Below are positions 22,901 to 37,900 of a stretch of DNA of 64,000 bases, one piece after another. Origin of the DNA: Astur gentilis (lineage: Eukaryota > Chordata > Aves > Accipitriformes > Accipitridae). Made by a program: the position numbers and the translations under genes. The DNA lies in contig NW_026061101.1 of the NCBI RefSeq assembly GCF_929443795.1, forward strand, positions 1,612,001 to 1,676,000, written 5' to 3'. Below the pieces are notes generated by a model, which had not been told where the DNA came from, did no database searches, and worked only from the letters and a program-made list of their open reading frames with translations. Each line of letters begins with the position of its first letter. Positions within the stretch are counted from its first letter, which is position 1.

Positions 22901-25900
22901 ACTAATGCAGTAGCTGATGTAAGATTTCTGAGTCCGTATGAGGCAGCAGTCAAAGTAGCTCTTGTTTAACTTGTCTGCCTCCATGAAATACTTCTTTGCC
23001 TTGGGTCTTTGCAAGCATACTAAATTTCTTGTCTTTTAGACTGTTATGTCTCTTCTGCTCTTGACTTTGAAATAACATCCAAATCTTCCTTGGCTTTTGC
23101 AAGCTTTCTGAGTTAACGGGATCCTTACTTTTAATGACAGGTCAGATTGACAAAAGCCCAGTAGCCCCTTACTGGCCATCTCTGCCAGTAAAACAAAAAA
23201 CACGTGTTGTGCTATCAGGGAATAGGAATCAAGAATGTTGTTACCTCCAGCTTTGCTGAACATTTCTATTGGAGCGCTGCTTGGCCAAGTGTGAAAAGTA
23301 GCCTTGTTGGGCATGACGTCACTGCTCGCTTTGCAGATGTGGAGTCACGAGGTGAGGCAGTGTGACACTGCTTTGCAGGTCCTGGTAGTTGCCGAGTCTC
23401 TGCTAGGGTGTGCTGCTGCCCATGGGGAACAGGTTCCTGCTGGGAGACACCAGTTCATTCTGAGAGCTGTTAGACTAAGCTGGCTTCTGTTAAATTCAAG
23501 TTGAGAGGGACTTCAGGAATAGTGCGCCAGATTTAGTCCTTCCCTATTTAAAAAAAGAAAAAAGTTGACTTTTTAGGCGACATTGTTTGGCTTCACCTCT
23601 CATAAAATGTCATCACCAAAATTAATTCAGTTAATTGAGGCGACGGAAAAATAAATGTGTTAAAGCCAATTAGTATCAGGCCCCTTCACAGAACTAACTC
23701 AGCAATGGACTCTGCTGTATGTAAACACTCTTCCACAAATTCTCTGACACGGTGACCAAGCTGGTGGGATACTTCAGTACCAAATACAAATAGGTGCTGG
23801 GATAAGTGTCCTATACAAAGAAAGCCTTTCCTTCACCGCGCTATTGTCAGTCTTCAGCTGATCCATTTAAATGTGCACTGATGGACTTTTAAAGTGAATT
23901 CAGTTTTATATCAGTCTCTTCCTAGATGGCTGGACCTCTCTTCATGGTGCACGTAACAAGCAAATTCAAAGCAAGCATATATCACAAGATATAGATATAT
24001 ACACGCACACACGTTCAAGGATAAGTCTGTTCAGGAGGCAGGTGTCAATGCTTCTCTTCTAATGGTCAATGAATTGTCACCAAGTACTAGAAGAGGACTT
24101 ATTCCTCTTTTTGCATCACTGTTGGGCATGTTTGAATTGACCTTTGCAGGCTTGCATCCTTTGTGAATAAATGCATTGGTTGCTGTCCTCATGTATACAG
24201 TCTCTTCCTAGGCGAGGTGCTGCCACTTGTAAATCTGCTGCAGAACTAGAACAATCCTCAGTTGAGCACAGGCGTAGCAAACTCCTGCCTTTTTGTGGAG
24301 CCGCTGTTGCTTGTCCTCTATGTCTGAAATGTCAGTGCAGCGGTTTGTGACCTGGCCCAGAAAGAACGCTCTGTATGACTCCATTCAGCAGGTCGAAACA
24401 GCTGGTTTGGGCTTCTAGATCTGCAGCTGCCATGATCTCCCAGTTGCCTGCCTGGGCCCCAGTACTGCTTCAGCTCCTTCTCCATCAAAATTCCCAGCGC
24501 AGGCCTTTCTTGACAGGTGGCTGTGGAAGGGTCAGAGTTTCTGCTTTGAGAAGAGCTCTAGGGGTTGCTTTCAGGATATATGACTTCTGTAAAAGCTTCT
24601 GTTTTCATCATTAGTAGTCCTTTCTCCCACAAATTGAACCTCCTCGGAACTCCAGAGGAAACTTGCTGTTCGGTTCCCTAGAGGGGAAGATCAGGAATTA
24701 GTTTCAGCTAAATGATTTCTCAGTTTTCTGAAGAAGCATTCTGTCCTTTGGAAATAGAAGTAACATTTTCATTTCATTGTTGAAATAATGTCTTCTGGTA
24801 GGTGAGTTTTGGGGTAAGAGAGGTTCCCGCCTGTAGGAATAATATACTGAAAAATGAAGCATAAATTGTGAAATATTCCTGTTGTGCGTCTGTGATCACT
24901 GAGCAAAACCACCCTGACAGAGCTTGACTAGATATAGAGCATCTGTGGTTTTCAGACCATTGTTCTGATTCGGTCTGCAAAGGTAAGAGCTTGTAATATT
25001 TAAAACTGTAGGCAGATTACAGGGAATGGCTGCTGATAGTGATTTAAAATATTTAGTCATATCCAGCTTGTATAAGGACAATATAAAAACCATTCTCATG
25101 GAGAGATCTTTGCATTTTAAGCTTACACAGTCAAAGTGTCTCAGGTAGTTTGTTTTTTTGTTTGTTTGGGCCTTATGTAGACGGTCCGAAGGCTTTCCTC
25201 CTCTTCAAAGACTAACATGGTGTCAGCCCAGGCAAAGCACGGGTAGCTTCAGGCACACGCTCTTTTCAAAAGGCTTTTCACGGCTGACATCATAAGGAAT
25301 TTTGTTTGAGTCTCTCAGCTCTGCAAAATGAATCGCAAGAATTCATAGAATCCTAGACTCAGGGAATGGTTTGGGTTGGAAGGGACCTGAAAGATCATCT
25401 AGGTCCAACCCGCCTGCCACGGGCAGGGACACCTTCCACGAGACCAGGTTGCTCCAAAGCCCAGGGACAGGGCATCCACAACTATTGACACCCAATTCAC
25501 GTCCCTTGGGTTAATTCAAACTAGATGATAAGCTTCAGAGGGGAGATAGCACTTTAGTTGGAGCCAGTTCTGCCCTACTTGTGAAAGCAAGCTCAAAACC
25601 CCCCCAGATTTCTCTGATCCAAATGCTAGCATTGCCGGTTTTGTTTCCATTTACATGTGGAGCACTGAGCAGCTGAGAAGCGGTGGTGTTGATGGATTAA
25701 GCTCCAAGGAATAGACGGAGATGGCAGGCGCTCTTCTGTGTTCTGTCAGTCTTGGCCACTAGCAGCACGGGGGAATTGATATAGTTAACAGCTACGAAAG
25801 CAATGGCGCAGAGTTGTCATGCTTTAGCTGAGGGCCTCTTGTTGCAGGGCAAGCTAGTCAGACTTCAGAATCTGGTTTATGCAGGTGAGACTTTGCTGTG

Positions 25901-28900
25901 GTTGGTTTTTCTCCAAAGCTCTGTTGGTTTTGTAGCCTAACAGAAGCAAAAGCAACTTAAGCTAGATCAGGGAAGAACCTCATGCATTAGCAGACTCCGC
26001 TTCAGTGACCTTTGAGACCATTTTGCTGTTGGCATTCCAACCATTTTAGAAACATGAAAAAGATTGTGCTGCTTGTGTTTGATGATCAAACCTGAAGGTT
26101 TCTTGAAATGTACTTTCAGTGTGTTGGGACGATAAAAGCGCAATGTTACATATCAGATTTTGCTTTTCTATCGGTAAAGGGGTTCTCCGAAATGTTGTGT
26201 AATTATGTATTGATATACGTTCTCGTAAACTGGCAGATTCTTTTTCTGTATTGATGTTGTTTTCAGAATACACAGATGGTAATGCCCTGATTCGTAGAAA
26301 CTCATGGGTAATTGTTAGAAGAATCCCTGCTGGAGGAGTTAAAGTCACCAGCAAAACCTGTGTTAACGTAAGTATCCGTAAGGCATTGTATTCTTGGTTA
26401 GGGGTTTCAGTGCATTAACTTTTCAATTGATATTAGTTGACAAGAGGCATTCAGATTGTATCTTTCTTGTTAAAGCTGCTGTTAATTTTTGTTGTCATGG
26501 GCTAGATTTTAATAGATCTGTCCCAAAGCAGACTTACATGTTTTGGGCTGCTGGGAGATGGGGTTCAAACTGCAACAATGGTAGCTTTTAAGATGATTCC
26601 ATTGGGTTTGTTCTTGGGGTTGATTCTTTGAGAGCCAAGTTGTAGATCTCATTTCCTCTACGTGGAGAGATTCCTTATTTTATGTGTTTGATTTGATTGC
26701 TTTTATAGTAAAGACAGATAGGCATTGTTGTGTAAACTTCTAATTTGTTCCCACCTCAGAAGAGTCTGATAGTCAGTGTTTGACTATTTCTTGCATTTGG
26801 GGGAGGCAGGGTGGGATATGGCAGGTAATCTTACCCCCCAAATCTGGGTGTTTTGCATACCAGACACAGAGGAAAGACCAAGGGTTGCCAGCTGGCAAAC
26901 CATGCAAACCAGAAGTCCCATTCATAAGTGATTCCTATTAGTTTCCTAAGGACAATGTCCATTTCAGGCAAGAGAAAAAGAACACTCTCCTAAGGTGTAT
27001 CACCTTTTGAGCGAGTACAACAAAGGAATAGTTAACCCTTTCCAAACTTGAAACTCAGTAAGCAGTTCAGCACGTTACCAAGCGTTACTAGTTATCTAAG
27101 TCTGTTTTTACCCTAAGTTGATATCCGTGCTCCAGGTTTTCAACCTATATTCCTCAGATTTCTGGAGGACAGAGAATCGGATGTGATGGTTAAACTTACA
27201 GCTATCCACATGCAATGCTGACTACAGGATTATTGCTGTCATGTATGTATTCAGCTGCATTAGCATTGTTTGAACATTCATGTTTTCCAGCCTTCTTGAA
27301 GAGACGCCTCTCCCCCACAATTAGTAGGTATTATTAGCTTGTGGTTTTGCCATGTCTTTCTCATGTTGGTTCTCAGTCAGTAAAGTAGACTGGTGAGTTA
27401 CGGTGTGTCTCGAAAAAACAGTACAGCAGCATCCTGGTACCTGTGAAGCATTTGCGAGCAAAAACCCCTGATTGCTGTGACTCTGCCTGTAAACTTTGGG
27501 TATATTCCTTCAGTAGTTGCTGCAGTGCTTTCAGGCACTACCTAGGAATTCAGGACGCCACAGTGTTGTGCTTATAACGATGGCCTTGTTTTGGCCATGT
27601 TTAACTTAAATATGTGTGCTTAGTGCCGCCTTGTCAACGCATCCTCCGTTTCTGGTTGGCTGGCGCTCTCTCCTGGTATCTTAATACTGCCCTGAAATGA
27701 GAGGAGAGATGCTGCTGGCATCAAAGATCAAACCAAGACCTGGATGTGGGGATAAGGAAAGAATGGCGCTGCTGTTGTAGTGTTGAAAATGAACCAGGCA
27801 GATGAGCTTTCTATTCCTTCAGCTGGAAACATTGCAGAAACAACTGGTAGAGTGGTTAATGTTTGGGAACGAGGAATGTACGCTAGAACGGTGGAGAGGC
27901 CTTCAAAAACGCGTTACTCCCCTTGTTGTATGTTCTTCAAGGTAAATGGATGAAGAAACCATTGTGCAGTAATCTACAGTATTTCCCTGTACTTCCTCAT
28001 CTTCAGGAGGTACGTGGCTGTACTTGCAAGCCTGGTGGTATTCTAGCAGTGGCAGGAAGCACGAGCCTTTCTGTTTGTACGTAAATTCCACAGCAGCCGT
28101 GGAATTGTCTCTGCTCACGGGACGCTTTGGATGACGTATGAATTGTTTGTTAACTAGATCAAGGGCTGCACGTCTGATTCATGATGAGTGGCATGGAAAT
28201 AGAGATCAATAAGTGTGTGGAATCTCAGCAAGTTTTCAAATGTAATGACTATTGCCAAAAAGATCGTAGCCTTTTCAAGATTATCCTAAAGCAAATTCTG
28301 GCAAGTAAGGCCTTTTCTTTTTTGTCACAGGGCTCCTAAATCACACCAAACCCCAGAAACTGCTTTCAGGTGACATTTCTACTGCTATTTTTAGTCAATA
28401 TTGCATATGTAACACATTTAGTATTTTGGCACTTTCATGGCTAAATGTAGTAGCTCTCTGAATACAGTGCTTGGGCTTTCACAAAGAAACTCTGTTCTAA
28501 AGCCTGTGCTGCTGCCGTATTTGTTATTTCTTTGTCAGATGACTGACTGTTTTCTCTGAAGTACACTTGCACTTCAAAGTGTCTAGAACGTCAGTGTTCT
28601 TTCTTGGAAATTAAAGTACTGTATCTGGTACCCATTTGTAACACTAGATATGTACAGATTGCTTAAAGTTGCCTCTGTATTTTGATAGTTGAGTATTGAA
28701 GAACACCAAGCTGTGAGACAGACGTCATCTTTTTGATACTGACGCAGCAGAGACAAAATACCTGAGGACTTCTTCTTGCACTGTTGTGTTCTGTAACTGT
28801 ACGTCTTAATTTGTGACAAAGTAGAAACGGGATTTGGGTTGGTTTGTTGGTTTTTTTTTAGTTGCACTGAATGTGCCAAGAGAGAACAGTTTAGATATAT

Positions 28901-31900
28901 GAATACATTTCCCCATTCCCTAGACTATGAGAACATAATGTTTTGAGGTTCAGGTTTCATAGTCTGTTGTCAGTGCTTTATGCTGGGTACAAGTGCTTTA
29001 CTTGAAATTCTGATCACCTTCTTTTCTTCTTCCAGAAGTCGTACTGAGGCAGTGAGTGGAACATCAAAAGCAGTATGTAAAAACACAATCTCACACTTTT
29101 TTCTACGCACTGCTCTTAATTCTAAACAACGTAGCCTTGTATTCATTTTCCAAACATTAACTAATTATGTATTCCAGTAAAACCTGGTCTATGTTGTAAA
29201 GACAGTGTCTTTGATTCGGCATAGGAAAAACCGGGTAATGCCATCACTTGCACAGTTCTAATGTAAATATTGGTATTGGTGCCTAGTGATGCATTGCATT
29301 TCACATTGAATATGCTAGAATATTTCCTGTACGACTTTGTGTTGCACAGGTAATGTATGATCGCTTTTAGGTCATGTAGGTCCGAGGTTTGAACAACTGA
29401 ACGTGGTGCCATGTTCTACATCTGTGTATAGCTAGTAATGCGTATGTTTGTACATTGTTTTGTTTGTAGGTTGCTTTGTGCTTTTTGTTTCTTGCAATCC
29501 AAATTGTTTGGAGTGAATTTTCTGCCATTTCCGCATTATATCACTTAGTTGTTTTTTTTTAAATACTCTTTTTGCCTAATGGATTTTGAAAATGTTATCA
29601 AAACCCACTGAGAAACCACTGTGGTTAAACTTGGTACTGTTTCTTACTGTTGACCTGGGGGTCCGAACAAATACCCAAACCAACATATCCCATACATTTT
29701 GAGGACAGTCATGTTGTCCTGGTTTCAGCTGGGATAGAGTTAACTGTCTTCCTAGTAGCTGCTACAGTGCTATGTTTTGAGTTCAGTATGTGAAGAATGT
29801 TGATAACACTGATGTTTTCAGTTGTTGCTCAGTAGTGTTTAGACTATAGTCAAGGATATTTCAGCTTCTCATGGCCAGCCAGGGCACAAGAAGTTGGCAC
29901 AGGACACAGCCAGCACCCCTGACCCAAACTGGCCAAGGGTGTATTCCATACCAGGTGATGTCCCATCTAGTATAGGAACTGGGAAGTGGGGGCAGGGAAT
30001 CGCCGCTCGGGGACTGGCGGGGTGTCGGTCGGCGGGTGGTGAGCAATTGCCCTGCGCATCATTTGTAGATTCCCATCCTTTTATTACTACTGTTGTCATT
30101 TTATTAGTGTTATCATTATCATTATTAGTTTCTTCTTTTCTGTTCTATTAAACCGTTCTTATCTCAACCCAGGAGTTTTGCTTCTTTTTCCGGATTTTCT
30201 CCCCCATCCCACTGGATGGGGGGGAGCGAGTGAGTGGCTGCGTGGTGCTTAGTTGCTGACTGGGGTTAAACCACGACACATGTGCAGCTAAATGTTTCCT
30301 TTTCATGTCCTTAAATGCTTGGGTATTTGTTCCTAAAAGTGTATAATTGAAGTGATATTATTTGGACCCCTCTGAGTACATGTATGTCTATAAGAGATTG
30401 CCATGGATTTAAATATGGTTGCTACGCAAAGTGGTATTTGGAAGTTCTGCATTTGATCTTTCCACTCTATCTGATGAAGCAGTGTAGTTTAATAGTTTGT
30501 CTGCAAATGAAAATATCTAAACCCCAGTGTACTGATTTTGGCACAAGGTTAGAGCCTGGTGTATTTGTGGGTAAAATCCCTGTCATTTTTCTGAACTTCT
30601 GCCTGCAGTACTTTTCTGCATCTGGGTGGCTTCGGGGTTGGATGCTGCTTTGACTTCCCAAAGGTTAAGCCTTTCTTTAATATACCCCCACTCTGAATTT
30701 CCATTTGGAAAAGGGGCAGCATTTTTTTTCAGGTTAGAAAACACTGACATTTGGCTGCTAAACTAGAGAGAAGTCACACCAGGACATACCTAACCGGTAA
30801 TGGTGTAGATCTGGGTTTGCGACTTGGGTCGAAGGCTAGGTGTAACTGTGCTTTTCAAAATAGCCCTTATAATGTAACAATTCCTGTTTGTTGGTTTTCA
30901 TTTTTCATCTTGAAGTCTAACTGCTTTTTCTTCACTAGAATGGTGTGAGGCTTTGCACTAACCCTGGATCATTGGATCTGATCCCTTGATCAGCTGTTTG
31001 GGTAACTTAATCTAGAAATTCATGAGCTCCGGGGTTGTGTTCTGTGAAGAATACAGCCTCTGATTCTCGTGGAATGGTATACAATGAACTTAAAGTGGAA
31101 AACTTCTTGTACGTTGGTGTAAAAACACTAAGCCTAAACCTGACATCCATAATTCTATCACTGATTGCTTCAAATTCCTTTTTGGACATGAAAGCCTCTC
31201 CTTGTGAGCCCTGTGACCCTAGCAGTTAATGTAACGCATTTATGTAAACCACGTTTATAGTATTTGATCTAATTGAGATGGGGTTTTATTTCTTGGAAAG
31301 AGTTAATTTTCTCCTTGTTTACTAGCTTGTGTATAAACATAAATCACATCTTCATCAAAAAGGTTACCATTCTTTCAGCCTCGTGTGTTCCCTGGTGTCT
31401 TTGTATTACATTTCTAAGTAGCATCTTACCATAAGCTTACAGAGATGTCTCAAAAAAATATCTTTTTTTTTAAGAAAGGAAAAATCCTGGAGTGGGAGGG
31501 AAGACTTAGTGTTAGTTAGAACTAATTAGAAGGAAGACAAAGCAAAACTGTTCCCTTCTTGTTTGCTCTGACTGTACCTGATGTGGGTTGTGGGTAGCCA
31601 TAGGGAGGGTGGAAGCCTTGCATCTCTCTGTACAAGTCCCCTGTCTCTCCCTCTCTCTCATAGACACAGAGTAAAAGCACTGCAGCCTCAGGTGCTTTTA
31701 GTGTTGGAGCACAGTTAGCTGTATTCTTAAAGCTAACTCAGGACTTGGTCTAAAGTGTGGGGGTTGTTTTTTTTGTTTTTTTGTTATTTTAAATAAACAT
31801 CTTTCTGCATGTATTTCAAAGCAAAACCTGGATCTTAGTGTGGTCTGAATAAATCACTGGGAAGGCTTGCCAATTATTGTTGAACAGTAAAGCAGCAATG

Positions 31901-34900
31901 TTAAAATCAGTCCAGATTTTTTTTTAAAAAGGATGCACAAAAACTTATACTTTGACTGTTTCTTAATTGTCTTGTTCTTATGTTAGCTGTCATTCTACAC
32001 TTCCAAATCTGTGCTGCTGTCCTACTGTTACTACTGCCAAATCAAGAAAGTGAATCCTATTTGTTTTCGTATTCCTATTTCAGTAACTGCAAGGAGCTCT
32101 AGCTGGTATTAGTCCTCAGAGGCTGCAGAAATGCAGAGTCATGCGCATTGTTTTAGCACCGTCAAGCACAGCTGTGATCCTTCCTGGCTGAATTTTCAGT
32201 TTAACCAAGCTATTGGGTTTTAGGAAACCACTGTAATTTAAATGCAGCACTCCAGCAGTGAGATTAGCCTTTTCCTCCTATTTTCTGTCCCCTTTCCCAC
32301 TTGCTTTATGTGAGTTTCTGTTTAGTCTTCTGTCTGAAATGGGAGTTGATACATTGACTGTTGATTCTGGTTTTTTGAGGGTTTTCTTTATTTGGTTGCT
32401 TTGGGTGTTTTTTGGTTTGGGGTTTTTTTCCCCAATTCTTCTGCAGTATTACCTTAGTTTTGTGTACAAGTTTCATGGAGGTGCTGTTTCTACTTGACCG
32501 ATTGGAGGGACTGGCAGGAAATACTTCAGTAGAAATTCAAAGGAAAAAACCAAAGACACAAGAATGTAGGATCATTGGAAGATGGCCGTTGGGCAAACGT
32601 CCTAAATAGTACATTAATTTTCTCTTTGCTGCTTGTGGTAACTGTTCATAGAAAGGAGCGCTTTCATCTCCTTTAAGTAATCAGACTGTTGCCTGCAGGC
32701 CATAGAATAACGGCTTCCTAAAAAAATACAAGAACTACTGTGAACTGTTATGTTTCAGGTACTGGTCAATACTAGCCTGTTTAATGCCAGGCTCCAATAG
32801 AGAGCTTTCCTAATTCCTTGTTTGCTTCTGAAAACCCACAAAGTGATAATGGTTGTGCCTGCCATGAGAGAACATAGGCCTGTTTTTCCACACGTGAAGA
32901 AGAGTGGCATGTGGAGCGTGAAGCTTCAAAATCAGACTTCCCTTTTGACAGAAGTGGGTACCAAATGTTGTGAAGGGAAGGAGAGTTGAATCTTCTGGTA
33001 AGAATTGCAGTGGAAAGAAGGTCTCTTGTTCCAGATCAGGGTGCTCCTCTCCAAAGGCACGTTTTCAAGAATGTTTTAGTTAGTGTTAGAGTAATGTTGT
33101 CTGTGCTTTCCTAAACATCTAGAGAAGACATGAGTAACTGGAGTGAGGAAACATCTTTTGCACGTAAATATTTTGTCCCCAGAGTCTGCTAAAACTGCTC
33201 CCTTGAATTCTTCCACTACGTTAGGTAATAAAGGACAAGGGCTTTTTTCCAAGGAAGGGTTTTAATCTCTCCTCCGATCCATTTAGTGACATCTTGAGGA
33301 GAACTGTTCAGTTTATGCCGTGACACTTTATTCTACATTTTTGAACAACCGAAGTCCTGATAAGCAGTGATTCAGGTGTCTTTCTGATCATGTTTTGCTA
33401 GTGTAAGCTTCACTGCTGCTTGTGGCATAATATAATTCCATATTCTGGAAAAGGAAGAAGCTAAGTGTTACCCTGTTTACTTGTGGAAAAGCAGCATTTC
33501 ACTATTAGTTCTCAGTAAACACTGCAGCCTATTAGAAACTAGTAGCCTGAGGGCTTGACTCCTGCGGGGTGTTCCAGGAGGTCGGTGGGAGGGAGGAGTG
33601 TGGTTTCAGTGGAGAAAAAAATTACAGGACTGTGCTCTGACTCCGTGTTTTCATCATCATTAAAAATTGGTTTTGCTCTGATAGTAAGGAGCGTGATATT
33701 AAATTCTCACACTTCCCAAACTAATTTGGATAGTATGGCCTGTGGTCTAATAAAATACAAGACATCAGTATTCTCTGTTTTTGTAGGCTGCTCTGTCATG
33801 GGAGACACGTTCATTTCACTAATTTGAGCAGTCGGGTTTTTTTCTAGACAAAGTGGTGGTTTACTTTCATGGCTGATGTTCTGGCTTGGTGTTTTTATTT
33901 GGGTGTTGTGGGGTATGGTGAGTTTGGCATTTTTAAACTTCGTGACAGGAGGGGCAGAGTTCATGGTTGAGGGCCGATATGCCTGTGCTTGATTTTGCCA
34001 GGCAGCTACTGCCTTCATAAAAGCATAACTGTGTGCATTTAGAAGTGATGAGATGTTAACTGATTAATTTACAAGCTACACTGCAAATAAGTCTCCTGTA
34101 GTGATGCTTCCTTCTCAAATAAACCGAAATCCTTTTTAGCTGAAAATGGACAGATGTGAGCCTTTGACAAGGGTCCCTCTCTGAGATAGTGTGGAGCAGT
34201 AAGTTGATGTCGTGCGGGTTTGCTTATTTTAGTTTCTTCTCATTAACCACACAGGCACTCTTAAGGTGCCATAGGTTTGGACTTTGTTTTGAGCAAACAC
34301 AAATTCCACGGGGTTGGCAGTGCCCCTGTCAGTGGCACTCAGAGGATATAGTGCAGACTTTCAGACTACAGTAGACGTTAACTATTGCTATGTTTTGACT
34401 GTAGAACTTGAATATGTGTTTAATTTTTTGTGAACAGATAGATGAGTCTCCTGCATCTCTTTCTCTGGCCCACCTTGCTAAGGTATATGTATATAGTCTT
34501 GTCAAATTCTTTAAAAAAAAAAAAAGTGTTTGCCTAGTTTTTTAAAATCTTATACTGTGATCTATAGCTGGATAACTGTTGTAATGGAAACACAACTTTA
34601 ATTTAATTTTTATTAATTTAAAGTAGTAATTTTAACTTTAAAATGTGTGTCTATTTTGGTACTAGCCTGTAAAGAGTAGTTCCCACTTTGGGAAGATAGA
34701 AGGGGAGTACCTTATCAGCCTCAACGTAATGTTGCACTATTACTCATCTTCCAGACACAGAGAAGCAGCATTTCAGAAGCTGTTCACCATTTCTCATACG
34801 TTTCATTAATTTTGCATTGGAAACTAACAGTTTTTACAGAGGAATTGAATGGGCTGTAAGTTACGGCCATTTGGAGGGGGGAGCGTGCAACAGCCAAAAG

Positions 34901-37900
34901 AGAATCGTTTCTGTAACATGGACAATTGCATGGCTGTTTTTGAATTTCTAGCCATTAAAGTTACAGATCCATTCTTTTAATGCTGCACAGTTTCATAAAT
35001 ACTCGTATATAGACAGTAGACAACATAATCTAATTTGTTTGAATGCAGCCTGTGTCAAGTGTGAAAGTGCACCTGATTGTTTCTAGGAATACACCGATGC
35101 GTATGTGTGGCATATTAGCAGATGTGACCTTCTGGAACTGTTGTAATGCCATGTTTTGCTATGGAACTGCTTGCATTTTTCGCTCAACAATGTGTACCTT
35201 CCTCTGGGAAAGCACTACTGGCTGCACTTTGTGAAAAGGCATAGTGCTCGCCAATGAAATAACTAGTCTTTACATTTGCAAAGCTTGGAGAAGGCAGGGC
35301 CTAATGCAAGGGATCTAGTTCTTTCTTCTGAAAATGAAGGCTGGAGTTCATTTCCAAGACAGAGGAATTTCTTCACACTGGTCCCTTCTTTCCCCTCTCA
35401 CTGAAAAAAATAAATTGTGTGCATCTGGAGGGAAAAAAAAATAATGTTTGGAAGGTAGCCACCAAAAGAACTTGGTCTCCATTAGTGCTGTCCCTAAACA
35501 TGCCCTTGGTTCTGTAAACTTATGCCAAATTCTAGTCTTAAAATATGAAGAAGTGTCCTTGTGGTGTACACATTTAAGCTTTTGCGAAAATGTCACTATT
35601 TCAGAAAAATACAGGAACGTAATGTAAAGCAGCTTAAACCTGTTACTTACTCTGACCTCTTTACTGCAGGCTGACTTGGCATGGAGGTGATGTGTTAAGA
35701 GTTTTGTGGTTTATTATTACTACGTGTGAAATGCCATATTTGAATTTTGGTCTATTCCTACTAATGTCTTGTGGGTTTTGGATGTGTTTTGTAAACTGTT
35801 TGGGTTCAAAGAAATTAGTCAAGTATCTGTGAAGTTTTCTGTAAATGTTAAAGGAAATGATTTCATAGGCGTTGATCTGGATTATGTTACTGTGGAGAAA
35901 AAAATGGTGTCTATGAAACATCCATTTAATAGAATGTTGAAACTAGTTGGTTGCTTTTGTGAATGAACGCATATAAAAACAGAACCATGAGGGGTTGATC
36001 TGAGTGGTTGGTCTGAATGCTAGGTGCTTGAAGGTCCCCATCCTTTACAGCCTCTCCCTTAGACCCTGCTTGGATCTGGACTAGTGTGAAATAAAAACAT
36101 TGGAACAAATACTACTTTGAAAAAACAGCTGGCTTCATTAATTTGAAAGGTCTATTTCTGCATAAGGTTGATATTACAAATTGTATGTGAAAAGGACACA
36201 GTCAACTGGAAAAAAAATGCAGGTTGTGCTTCCTGTAGTTAAATCACTTAATATGAAGAAGTTAGTAGAGGGGGAAGCATGCAGTGTGGACTGCCTCCAG
36301 CCATGATGGTCAAATTTGTAGTGACAAGTATCTTTTGTCTTGCTGAGGGATTATAAAAAGCTTGCTTGCTTTTAATGCTTCTGTGTGGGAAGCTGCATTT
36401 CAGCAAGCAAAAAGTTGTGTGTCCCTTTAATGCTGCAAAATGTAAATAAGGATACTTGCGTGCATCTTTCTCAATTAAATGTACAGTGGATGTCTTCTTC
36501 AAAGAGGCTGGAGCTTAAAAATACTGGATCGTGTCATGTTGTCTACATATGCCTTCGGTCCACTTGGAAGACCATTGGATTGGTTACGCAAGTCTTTCTG
36601 TAAGGTACAAACAGAGCCTAAGGTTTTGAGTGCCCAAGAGCGCTCTTGTCAAGTAGGTTAACACGCACGCAAACACCATGTAATAACGGTGTAAGGGCTC
36701 CCCAGAACGTCTTCAGGACAACGGTATTGTCTATAAGCAGCTGTTGTCATGCAACCTCTGCTAGCCTTGTGCTGCTCTTTACAGGACTGGGTGAGCGGTG
36801 TTGTCCTTGGCTGTGTGGGCTTAAACGTGTTTCTAATGTGCGTGTCAAATAATTGCCTGTTAAACAGACTGCCAATCTGGCTGAAGCCAATGCTTCCCAA
36901 GAGGATAAAATAAAAGCTATGATGATACAGTCCAGCCATCAATATGATCCAACCAAGTGTTGATAATGTCAGATCTGTTCTTTGAAGATTATGGAAAAAA
37001 CTGTAGAGGTGTTTGGTTGAACAAGAGAGACACATGCACACCTTGTTCTTTTCTTCCCCAAAATCTTGTAGTTACATGAAGAAACCCTTGGGTCCACCTC
37101 CATCATCATATACTTGCCATCGTTGCAGAAAACCTGGCCATTCCATAAAGAACTGCCCAACAAATGGGGTAAGATTGTGGGGGACTTCTGGTGTTACTTG
37201 GTTTTTAATTGTTTTACCCTGGCAGTTAGGTAACAAGTACATGAATGCTCACGTGAAGCATTGTTTCTCTTGGGGTGAAATACAGAGCTTGTATGGCAAT
37301 GTTGCAAAGCCCTTCAGAATTCAAGGGAAACCTGGAATTAGAAATGTAAAATTTTCTTTTTTCTAGGTCATGGACATGAAATGTGTCCATAGATCTTTCT
37401 CTGTGAACTTGCATGCGTGTTTTTGTACATTTCAATGTTATTGGGAATGTTTCTGGTTTTAACTCTTTTTAGTGACAGTTCATAGTTTTTAGTGTTTTGT
37501 ATAAAAAGATGTTTCTGTTGACCCCGTCTACTGAACATTTGTGTGTTTTAATTAGACAAGCCTCTGGTTGCGTCTTCATGCCGTTTAAAGTTAGTCACTG
37601 AATGTCCATGCGTGAGGTATGAATTTAGCCTTCATATAGAGATGGTGAATGTAAGTTTCCCCAGTGAGCGATTCAGAGCACTGAATTAAGCTCTCCCTCT
37701 GAATTGCCCTCTGGAGGATGAGGAGGAGCAGGTTTGTGTCTCTTCTCTGAGTGGATGGTGAGCTAAGGGCTGTTTCACCCTTAAGGAACCTGAGGGTAAG
37801 CCAAAGAATGTCAACCGAGTTCAAAACACTGCTCAAGCCTGTGGAACATCCTGGCTGTATTCCTTTAGGAAAAGAAGTATTTTAGTAGAGCGACCCTTCT

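Larger units (their letters stand above)
26368..34437 (+). other. Introns 2 and 3 of copy B
   Basis: AT-rich, with exon 3 (29036-29072) and one solo LTR (29715-30278). Nothing else recognised. Confidence 0.55.
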
